In this document: one piece after another, positions 33,283-39,728 of the stretch
Layout: every line of letters starts with the position of its first letter
How positions within the stretch are numbered: position 1 is the first letter of the stretch
DNA from: Sandaracinaceae bacterium
GTDB taxonomy: Bacteria > Myxococcota_A > Polyangia > Polyangiales > Sandaracinaceae
DNA: 39,728 nt
Reading direction: 5' to 3'
NCBI GenBank assembly: GCA_019637095.1
Contig: JAHBWG010000085.1
Span: 1 to 39,728 of the forward strand
The notes under the pieces: generated by a model
Databases searched by the model: none
Seen by the model: the letters and a program-made list of their open reading frames with translations, nothing else
What the model was told of the DNA's origin: nothing
Position numbers and translations under genes: made by a program

Positions 33283-33348
33283 CGTCCGGCGCATGGCGTC
33301 CGGCGCATGGCGTTCGGCGCATGGCGTTCGGTGCGCAGCGCTCGGCGC
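33271..33348. repeat. 14-bp tandem repeat, five units plus a degenerate one
   Basis: Units TTCGGCGCATAGCG, TCCGGCGCATGGCG twice, TTCGGCGCATGGCG, then the diverged TTCGGTGCGCAGCG and a partial. They begin inside the last codons of the response regulator and fill the whole 66-bp gap to the convergent NlpC/P60 gene stop at 33349. Confidence 0.9.
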
Positions 33349-36300
33349 TCACCACACGGGGCGGCGGCGGGTGTGGAACCACTCGCGGTACTCGCCCATC
33401 AGCGCGCGCTGCGACGCGGGCGCGTGGCGGCGGCAGCTCCCGAGCTCGGCGCTGCCGTCCGGCGCGCCCCAGCGCAGCTCGACGCAGTCGTTCGGGTTGT
33501 AGGCCACCTCGAACGCGGCCGCGCGGGCGACGACGTCGGCGAGCGTGAGCGACTGCGACGCGCCGTCGCTGCGGGTGTAGGCGTAGCGCCGCGTCGCGAG
33601 CTCTTCGCGGGCGCGCGCGCGCACGCGGGCGATCGCCGCCTCGAGCGTCGCCTCGGTCAGGCCCCAGCGCGCGGGGTCGCGCCGCATCGCCTCCGGGAAG
33701 CCGACGACGGTGTCGATCGCGATCAAGAGGCGCATGTCGCGCGAGGGCGTCGCGTACTCCTCCCAGGGGCCGCCGGTCTGGAAGATGGCGCCGCCCTCGG
33801 GCATCTCCATCGTGCGGGAGGGGTTGCGCGCGACCCAGTCCTCGCCGTTCTGCACGCTCACCACGCGGCGCGCGGTCGACTCGCCGAGCGCGTCGATCAG
33901 CGAGAGCTGCACGGCGAGCGGGTCCAGGGCGCGCGGGTTGATGAGCGCCTCCATGGCGTCGTAGAAGTCGTCGGTCGAGCCGCGGTACTGCTGCATGGAG
34001 AACGGCACGTAGCCGGCGCGCTCGGTGATCTGCGCGTTGTCGAGCGAGCGGTACGCGCGATCGCGCCGCTCGTACACGACGGGGCGCCACGCCTTGAAGC
34101 CGGCGCCGACGCTCGTCGTGTCGGGGCTGAAGAGGAACGAGCCGCGCCAGAACCGGCGCCGCCCGACGGTCCCGTCCGGCTGCGCGTCGGCGCCGACCAG
34201 GATGCCGTAGCCGTCGATGCCCTGCGGGATCCAGCGCGCGACGACGAGCAGGTGCCCGTACGGATCGGCGTAGACGGTCCCGGGCCGCAGCGCCTCGCGC
34301 GTGAGCGGGACGGGGTAGAGCGCGGTCTCGGAGTCCTCCGGGTGCGTGCGCCCGCTCGCCGAGTGGACGCCGCGCTTGACCTGCGTGTTGATGAAGTCGC
34401 GGAACGCGTCCACCGGATCGGCGCGACCGTGCTCCCAGATCGGCGTGCGCAGCTCCTCGCAGACCGGGAGGTTCCCGCGCCGGCCGCGCGTGCAGCTGCG
34501 GTAGCCGAACGGCAGGCGCATCTTCCACGCGAAGTACGTGCGCAGGAAGTAGGGGAGGTCCGCGCAGTCGGGCCGCAGCGGGATGCGCGCCTCCTCGCCT
34601 TGCGCGAAGTGGTTGTGCAAGAGGTTTTGACGCGGATCGTCGAGCAACACGCTGAGGTTGGGCCAGGTGAGCTCCTGCTCGATCGGGAAGTCGAAGAGCG
34701 CCTCGACGAACGCCGCGAACAGCGCCTCGGTGTCGGCCTCCCAGCGGAAGCGGGGCTCCCACACCGCGTCGGGCGAGACGCGGTCCGCGCGGGGCGCGAA
34801 GCGCGAGACGTTGATGCGCTCGCACGCGGCGACGTTCGGCCCGTCGCCGAGCACGAACGTCCAGCGCCCCTCCGCGGGGCGCGGGAGCTCGGCGACGTAC
34901 GTGAAGGGCGGGCCGCCGAGCCGGCGGAGCGAGGGCGTGCGCCGCCGGCCCTCGGGATCGATCGCGGCGAGCTCGACGGGGCCGAGCTCGCGCGTCGCGG
35001 TGACGAACACGCGCAGCGGCTGCGTGGTGTTGGGGCGCTCGGGCGAGGAGAAGACGCGCGTCTCGAGGCTGTCGGTGCAGCGGTTGCCCGCCGGCACGTC
35101 GACCGGCGCCGCGGCGCGCGCGCTCGCCGTCCCGATCAGCTCGGGCCCCACGCGCTGCCCGAGCAGCACCAGGCGCTCGAGGCGCTCGAGGAACGAGCGG
35201 CGGCTCGTCCCCTGGCCGAGCGAGAGGTCGCTCACCGTCACGCGGTCCACGCGGCGCAGCGTCTCGTCGCCCTCGCCGCCGCCGGGGCACGCCTCGAGGT
35301 ACTCGCTGAACGCGTGGATCGCCATCGGCGCGCCGCTCGCGTCGCGCCCGAGGTAGAGCATGATGTGCCCGGGGAAGTGCAGCAGGACGATCGCGCGGCC
35401 GGCCGCCGCGTCGAGCAGGCGCAGCCGCTCGTCGAGGTCGGCGACGCCGCTCAGATCGATCGCGTACGTCCCGCTGCCCGCCTGGCGGCCCGAGTGGCGC
35501 GGGAGCTCGAGGCCGAACGTGCCGAGCACGTCCATCACGAAGCGCGAGCAGTCGACGCCGCCCTCGTGCCCGCCCCAGCCGTACGGCTGCCCGAGGCGCG
35601 CGAAGGCCTCGGTGAGCACCGCGCGCCGCGTGAGCGGGCGGGCCGTCGGATCGAGCCCACGCGCGTCGGCGCGGTGGACGCCCGAGGCGTCGGCGAAGAG
35701 CGCCTGCCCGGTGCGCGCGTCGGCGCCCAGGAGCGCCTCGCTCGCGAGCTCGACCCCGGCGCCGTCCGCGCCCGCGAGGCGGGCTCCTGCGCGCGCGCGG
35801 AGCGGCGCGGCGGCGAGCAGCGCGCTGCGCTCGGGCTCCGCGACCGGCGGCGAGAGCGCCGCGTCGGCGGCGAGCCACCCGAGCGCGTAGCGCGTGCGCG
35901 CGAGCCACATCCCGTTCGGCCAGCGCATGAGCACCTGCACGGGCTCTTGCGGGCGCACCGTCGAGCACGCGTTGCGATCGAACGCGGGATCGATCGGCGC
36001 CTTGAACAGCCCCTCGAGCCGCGGCCCGCAGCGCAGCGCGAGCGGCGCGAGCGCGACGCGCACCTCGGGCGCCGGCGCGAGCGCGATCGGGGAGAGCGCG
36101 CTCGACTGCGCGGCGTCGAGCCGCCGGCCGCTCGCGTCGACGTACTCGCCCGAGTCGACCTTCTCGCGCAGGTAGGTCAGCCGCGTGCGGACCTCCCGCG
36201 CGAGCCGCTCGGGGTCGGGCGCGCGCCCGAGCGAGGCGCGGTCCGTCGGCAGCCCGTTCTCGGGGTCGGTGGTGATCGCCCGGTTGTGCGCCGCGATCTC

Positions 36301-36546
36301 CGCGACCGTGAGCAGCGGGGCGTCGAGCTCGCCCACGCGCCCGAGCCAGTAGTCGAGCGTGAGGTGCGCCTCGCTCACCCCGGGCAGCGGGTGCGGCGCC
36401 GGCGCGGCGCTCGGACACGCCGCGGCCTCCTCGGAGCCCGCCCGCTCGCCGCTCGGGCGATCGGCGCCCTCGCCGGACGTCCCCCCGCACGAGAGCGCGA
36501 GCGCCGAGGCGAGCCAGAGCCACCACCGTGTCGAGCGAGATCCCAC
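33349..36546 (-). CDS. Large lipoprotein with SH3-like, NlpC/P60 and a second papain-like domain
   Basis: Encodes 1065 aa from GTG 36546 (GTG 36552 is in frame). The signal TRWWLWLASALALSCGG gives a lipobox. Residues about 190-310 hold SH3-like strands (PVQVLMRWPNGMWLARTRYALGWL). The NlpC/P60 peptidase core is at about 310-420: C333 in GGVDCSRFVMDVLG and H394 in FPGHIMLYLG; these domains cut gamma-D-glutamyl-diaminopimelate links in peptidoglycan. From about 590 a second thiol-protease-like pattern appears (RPDCADLPYFLRTYFAWKMRLPFGYRSC... and VYADPYGHLLVVARW), similar to transglutaminase/papain Cys and His segments. The last 250 residues are unrecognised. It probably acts in the periplasm or at the outer membrane. 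It is downstream of the PKD lipoprotein gene on the same strand. Confidence 0.85.
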   Translation of the reverse strand: MGSRSTRWWLWLASALALSCGGTSGEGADRPSGERAGSEEAAACPSAAPAPHPLPGVSEAHLTLDYWLGRVGELDAPLLTVAEIAAHNRAITTDPENGLPTDRASLGRAPDPERLAREVRTRLTYLREKVDSGEYVDASGRRLDAAQSSALSPIALAPAPEVRVALAPLALRCGPRLEGLFKAPIDPAFDRNACSTVRPQEPVQVLMRWPNGMWLARTRYALGWLAADAALSPPVAEPERSALLAAAPLRARAGARLAGADGAGVELASEALLGADARTGQALFADASGVHRADARGLDPTARPLTRRAVLTEAFARLGQPYGWGGHEGGVDCSRFVMDVLGTFGLELPRHSGRQAGSGTYAIDLSGVADLDERLRLLDAAAGRAIVLLHFPGHIMLYLGRDASGAPMAIHAFSEYLEACPGGGEGDETLRRVDRVTVSDLSLGQGTSRRSFLERLERLVLLGQRVGPELIGTASARAAAPVDVPAGNRCTDSLETRVFSSPERPNTTQPLRVFVTATRELGPVELAAIDPEGRRRTPSLRRLGGPPFTYVAELPRPAEGRWTFVLGDGPNVAACERINVSRFAPRADRVSPDAVWEPRFRWEADTEALFAAFVEALFDFPIEQELTWPNLSVLLDDPRQNLLHNHFAQGEEARIPLRPDCADLPYFLRTYFAWKMRLPFGYRSCTRGRRGNLPVCEELRTPIWEHGRADPVDAFRDFINTQVKRGVHSASGRTHPEDSETALYPVPLTREALRPGTVYADPYGHLLVVARWIPQGIDGYGILVGADAQPDGTVGRRRFWRGSFLFSPDTTSVGAGFKAWRPVVYERRDRAYRSLDNAQITERAGYVPFSMQQYRGSTDDFYDAMEALINPRALDPLAVQLSLIDALGESTARRVVSVQNGEDWVARNPSRTMEMPEGGAIFQTGGPWEEYATPSRDMRLLIAIDTVVGFPEAMRRDPARWGLTEATLEAAIARVRARAREELATRRYAYTRSDGASQSLTLADVVARAAAFEVAYNPNDCVELRWGAPDGSAELGSCRRHAPASQRALMGEYREWFHTRRRPVW

Positions 36547-36554
36547 TTGCACAA

Positions 36555-36560
36555 AGGATA
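36555..36560 (-). promoter_or_regulatory. -10-like hexamer of the NlpC/P60 gene
   Basis: TATCCT on the minus strand, 8 nt before GTG 36546 (only 2 nt before GTG 36552, so it decides the start). Confidence 0.45.
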
Positions 36561-36634
36561 GCCAGCGCCCCCAACGGCGGCAGGTTTGTCGCTGACAACG
36601 ACCTGTTCGATGCGCGCCATTCCCTCGCTCACCC

Positions 36635-38386
36635 TCACCGCATGTTCTCGGTCGAGCGGAGCGGCCGCACGTCCGGGCGGCCGTCCGCGGTGACGATCGG
36701 GGTGATCCGGCAGCCGCCCGGGGTGATCTCCACGTCCGCGACGCGCCAGAGGTCGTCGCTCGCCTCGCGCAGCGGCACCGGCCCGAGCGTCTCGCGCGGC
36801 GTCGTCGTCGAGCCGCCGCAGTAGATGCGCACGGTCGTGTTGTTCGGACCGGTCCCGCGCCAGTTGTGCACCGCGATGCGGTAGGAGCCCGGCTGCGGCC
36901 GCTCGATGTTGATGTTCTCGGGACCGAAGCCGCTCGTGTTGTCGATGTCGAGCCGCGGGTTGTCGTCCACGCCCGGCGCGCCCCACTCGAGGCGCGGGCC
37001 GCCCGTGCAGTTGCGGAAGTGGCAGTCGTCCATGCTCGTCCACCGCGTGCCGGTCGGGTTCATGAGGTGCAGGTCCATGTCGGTGCCGTTCGTGTCCCAG
37101 AACATCTCGACGCGCAGGCCGTCGACGTTGCCCGCCTCGACGCGCGTCGTGCAGCTCGCGGTCATGCCGTCGTCGTCCACGACCTCGACCGTGAGCTCGA
37201 AGACGCCGGCGATGTCCGGCGTGAAGCGCGTCGTCGGCGCGTTGCGCGGGGCCGGCTCGGCGGCGCGCGATCCGGGCGGGCGGCTCGTCGCGCTCCAGCG
37301 CCAGGTGACGATCATCCCGTCGTCGACCGCGCTCGCGGTGATCTCCACCGTACGCAGCGGTTCGGTCGTGACCACCTCGGGGCACGTCAGCGTCGGCGGC
37401 GTCGGCGTGCCGATCACGGTCACGTCGCAGCTCGCGCTCAGCCCCTCGACGTCGACCGCGGTGAAGCGCAGCTCGTAGCGGCCCTGCCGGTCGGGCACGA
37501 GGTTGGTCGGGTTGGCGTCGGGCGGGCGCAGCCGCGCGGCGCTCCCCGGGGGCGAGGCCAAGAGCTCCCAGCGCTCCGAGGCGATCCCCACGTCGTCCGT
37601 CGCGGTGGCGCGTAGGCGCAGGGACTGGCGCGTCGGCGCCATGATCGGGCTCGGCGGGCACTCGACCTCGGGCGGCCCCGTCACCGTGATCGCGACCTGG
37701 CACGTCCCGATGGCCATGTCGGGGTCGACCACCGTGAGCTCGAGGACGTACGCGCCGCGCGTCGGCGTGACGAACTCGGTGACCGGCGCCTCGGGGGCGC
37801 TGAGGCGCGCGCCCGAGCGCGGCGGCTCGGTGACGATCGCCCAGCGGTACGCGACCACCTCGTCGTCGTCGTAGCCGTCGCCGACGACGAGCACCGGCAC
37901 GCCGACCACGGTGGCGAGCGGCTCCTCGGGGCAGATCGCGATCGGCGGCCCGACGACCGAGCGCACGATCACCTCGCAGGACGCGCTCCGCATGCGGCCG
38001 TCGACCGCGGTGAAGCGCATCAGGAAGTCGCCCTCGACGTCGGGCGTGACGGTGACCTCGCCGGGGGCGCCGGGCTCGACGCGCGCGAACGATCCGGGCG
38101 GCGAGCCGACGAGCGCCCAGTCCTGCCGCGCGATGCCGGCCGGGCTCGTCGCCGTCGCGCTCAGCGCGCGGGGCCGCCGCGGGCTCGTGAACTGCACGCG
38201 GCGGCCGCAGTCCACGACCAGCTCGTCGGGCGGGCCGGCGTCGAAGCCCGCGTCGGTGCCCGCGTCGAGCCCGGCGTCGAAGCCTCCGTCGTGGAAGACC
38301 GGCGGGTCGACGGTGAGCGCGCTGCGCGAGCCGCAGCCCGCTCCGAGCGCGAGGGAGAGCACGTAAGTCAAGGTGCGGCGCCGCAT
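36635..38386 (-). CDS. Lipoprotein with PKD-like repeats and DUF2135/YfaP-like C-terminus
   Basis: Encodes 583 aa. The signal MRRRTLTYVLSLALGAGC gives lipobox Cys 18. A DAG-type linker follows (FDAGLDAGTDAGFDAG). Four PKD/Ig-like repeats (about 55-430) each show LSATATSPAG, a W in the middle, SPPGSFARV-type turns, a GDFLMRFTAVD-type strand and a conserved Cys (SASCEV, GTCQV, SASCDV, TASCTT). The C-terminal 150 residues (GLRVEMFWDTNGTDMDLHLMNPTGTRW, DDNPRLDIDNTSGFGPENINIERPQPGSYRIAVHNW) match the DUF2135/YfaP-like beta-sandwich. This points to a surface-exposed adhesive or binding protein. TATCCT lies 9 nt before ATG 38386. Confidence 0.85.
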   Translation of the reverse strand: MRRRTLTYVLSLALGAGCGSRSALTVDPPVFHDGGFDAGLDAGTDAGFDAGPPDELVVDCGRRVQFTSPRRPRALSATATSPAGIARQDWALVGSPPGSFARVEPGAPGEVTVTPDVEGDFLMRFTAVDGRMRSASCEVIVRSVVGPPIAICPEEPLATVVGVPVLVVGDGYDDDEVVAYRWAIVTEPPRSGARLSAPEAPVTEFVTPTRGAYVLELTVVDPDMAIGTCQVAITVTGPPEVECPPSPIMAPTRQSLRLRATATDDVGIASERWELLASPPGSAARLRPPDANPTNLVPDRQGRYELRFTAVDVEGLSASCDVTVIGTPTPPTLTCPEVVTTEPLRTVEITASAVDDGMIVTWRWSATSRPPGSRAAEPAPRNAPTTRFTPDIAGVFELTVEVVDDDGMTASCTTRVEAGNVDGLRVEMFWDTNGTDMDLHLMNPTGTRWTSMDDCHFRNCTGGPRLEWGAPGVDDNPRLDIDNTSGFGPENINIERPQPGSYRIAVHNWRGTGPNNTTVRIYCGGSTTTPRETLGPVPLREASDDLWRVADVEITPGGCRITPIVTADGRPDVRPLRSTENMR

Positions 38387-38395
38387 ACGCGTTCG

Positions 38396-38401
38396 AGGAT
38401 A
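38396..38401 (-). promoter_or_regulatory. -10-like hexamer of the PKD lipoprotein gene
   Basis: TATCCT on the minus strand, 9 nt before ATG 38386. Confidence 0.5.
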
Positions 38402-38437
38402 GCGCGCGCGTCCACCCAACGCCGTGCGGGGCTGCGA

Positions 38438-38443
38438 TATGCT
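38438..38443 (+). promoter_or_regulatory. -10-like hexamer of the histidine kinase gene
   Basis: TATGCT, 10 nt before ATG 38454. The alternative ATG 38439 lies inside the hexamer, which argues against it. Confidence 0.45.
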
Positions 38444-38453
38444 CTGCCACCGG

Positions 38454-39728
38454 ATGAGCTCGACCTCCAACTCGGCCGAGGCGACCCTCGACGCGCTGGC
38501 CGATCCCGTGCTGGTGTGCGGGGTCGATGGGCGGTTGAGCTTCGTCAACGCCGCGGCGGCCCGCCTGCTCGACGAGCCGGCGGAGGCGCTCGTCGGGCGG
38601 CCGGCGCAGAGCATCGTGCCCGCGCGCATCCACAGCATCGACGGCCGGCCCTTCGTCGACTGGCTCGTCGCCGCCTGCGAGGCGCACCACCGGCCGGTCC
38701 GCGTCCCCGTCCTTCGCCACGACGCGGTGGAGATCCACCAGGCCGTCCAGGTCACCACCACGACGATCGAGGGGCTCGGCACCGCGGTCGTGCTCGTCAT
38801 GCGGCCCCCCGACGAGGCGCACGAGCTCGACGAGGATCCGCTCGGCGTCGCGCCCGGCCACCCGAGCGCGGAGCGCAGCTACCGCGCGCTCTTCGAGGCC
38901 GTCCCCGTCGGCGTCCTGCACTTCGACGCCGGCGGTCGGATCACCGCGGTCAACGAGCTGCTCGCGGAGCAGCTCGGCTCGTCGCGGCAGCTCGTCGTCG
39001 GGCTCGACATGCGCACGCTGCCGAACGACGCGCTGCGCGCGGCGGTGACGGAGGCGCTCGCCGGCCGCGTCGGCGAGTACGACGGCGCGTACACCTCGGT
39101 CACCGGCGGGCGCACGCGGCTCTTCCGCGCGACGTTCTCGCCGATCGTCCGCGATGGCCGCGTCGAGGGTGGCGTCGGCATCGTCGACGACGTGACCGAG
39201 CGCCGCGAGATCGAGGCGCGCCTCGCGCAGGGCGAGCGGATGGCCTCGCTCGGCCGGCTCGCGGCAGGCGTCGCCCACGAGATCAACAACCCGCTCGCGT
39301 ACGTGCGCACCAACCTCGAGCTCGCGCGGCGCGAGCTCGCGCGGATCGAGGCGCCCGAGCTCGCGGAGGCGTTCGACCGCATCACGCAAGCGCTCTTGCG
39401 CGCGGACGACGGCGTCGAGCGCGTCCGCGTCATCGCGGGCGACCTCAAGACCTTCTCGCGCGGGGACGACGGGAGCTGGCAGCCGGTGCGCATGCAGCGC
39501 GTGATCGACGCCGCGATCAACCTCGCGTGGAACGAGATCCGCCACCGCGCGGAGCTCGTGCGGGAGATCGGGGCGGCGCCGCCGGTGATGGGCAGCGAGA
39601 CCCGCTTCGTGCAGGTGCTCGTGAACCTCCTCGTCAACGCGGCGCACGCGATCGAGCTCGAGGGTGATCCGGCGCGCCGCAAGATCACCGTGCGGCTCGG
39701 CGAGGCGAGCGACGAGCGGGTGTTCGTC
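38454..39728 (+). CDS. PAS-PAS sensor histidine kinase (3' end beyond window)
   Basis: 425 codons seen, open at the window edge. There are no membrane helices, so it is cytoplasmic. The first PAS domain is at about residues 8-110 (LDALADPVLVCGVDGRLSFVNAAAARLL). The second is at about 142-262 (YRALFEAVPVGVLHFDAGGRITAVNELLAEQL ... ATFSPIVRDGRVEGGVGIVDDVTERREIEARL). The dimerisation/phosphoacceptor helix has H275 in AAGVAHEINNPLAYVRTNLELA, the HisKA form with HEINNP. The N-box of the ATPase domain begins at VQVLVNLLVNAAHAIE. It is divergent from the PKD lipoprotein gene with 67 bp between. The partner regulator is unknown. Confidence 0.93.
   Translation, partial: MSSTSNSAEATLDALADPVLVCGVDGRLSFVNAAAARLLDEPAEALVGRPAQSIVPARIHSIDGRPFVDWLVAACEAHHRPVRVPVLRHDAVEIHQAVQVTTTTIEGLGTAVVLVMRPPDEAHELDEDPLGVAPGHPSAERSYRALFEAVPVGVLHFDAGGRITAVNELLAEQLGSSRQLVVGLDMRTLPNDALRAAVTEALAGRVGEYDGAYTSVTGGRTRLFRATFSPIVRDGRVEGGVGIVDDVTERREIEARLAQGERMASLGRLAAGVAHEINNPLAYVRTNLELARRELARIEAPELAEAFDRITQALLRADDGVERVRVIAGDLKTFSRGDDGSWQPVRMQRVIDAAINLAWNEIRHRAELVREIGAAPPVMGSETRFVQVLVNLLVNAAHAIELEGDPARRKITVRLGEASDERVFV

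Noticed and set aside
33271-33348. Tandem repeat considered as a CRISPR remnant
   Set aside because: Units are 14 bp and directly adjacent with no spacers, and no cas gene is present.

Overview
The window is about 39.7 kb of very GC-rich bacterial chromosome (about 72% in a coding row I counted by hand). Gene content suggests a myxobacterium, possibly near the Sandaracinaceae/Polyangiales: a Ser/Thr kinase with the HRDVSPQN catalytic loop, many lipoproteins with Asp-Ala-Gly-rich linkers, a PEGA protein, AgmX/PglI-like domains, CxxCH lipoproteins and PKD-type surface proteins. The taxonomic call is inference; there is no rRNA or marker gene here. I recognised no tRNA, rRNA, CRISPR array, phage or transposase gene.

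Layout. 1-3.2 kb: a 3'-truncated Hsp70-like gene, a lipoprotein gene, and a DoxX gene whose 5' end overlaps that of the lipoprotein. 3.2-3.9 kb: a 28-bp inverted repeat running into a lipoprotein with six Cys-rich repeats. 3.9-9.1 kb: glutamine-dependent NAD+ synthetase, cystathionine beta-synthase with CBS domains, and a leftward group of zinc ribbon, branched-polyamine-synthase-like enzyme and Dps. 9.1-11.7 kb: DUF4863 enzyme, two-CxxCH lipoprotein, PEGA protein and AgmX/PglI-like lipoprotein. 11.7-13.2 kb: persulfide dioxygenase-rhodanese fusion plus a small secreted protein. 13.2-15.8 kb: a three-gene operon of heme-oxygenase-like diiron enzyme, BtaA-like DUF3419 transferase and GNAT, joined by 4-nt stop/start overlaps.

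15.8-16.3 kb holds a hairpin-bearing direct repeat. Then come a radical SAM enzyme coupled to a tandem universal stress protein, a degenerate receiver, an isolated lycopene cyclase, a two-gene surface operon ending in a propeller-diheme peroxidase-like lipoprotein, and an aldehyde dehydrogenase. 24.9-25.7 kb is an anomalous patch: repeat debris and a small Cys-rich lipoprotein gene of about 57% GC. The rest holds an acyl-CoA dehydrogenase, a membrane Ser/Thr kinase, a CX4CH/CBM-like lipoprotein coupled to an outer-membrane barrel, an Nramp-like transporter lacking the DPGN motif, a response regulator, a large NlpC/P60 lipoprotein, a PKD/DUF2135-like lipoprotein and the start of a PAS-histidine kinase.

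Two cross-cutting patterns stand out. First, at least eleven genes have a -10-like TAnnnT/TAnnnC hexamer only 7-10 nt before the start codon, which suggests widespread leaderless transcription and helped choose starts. Second, stop codons are often followed by perfect GC hairpins with no T-run. The best candidates for something undescribed are the diiron/DUF3419/GNAT operon, the six-repeat Cys-rich lipoprotein with its repeat-borne start codon, and the zinc-ribbon/branched-polyamine/Dps group.
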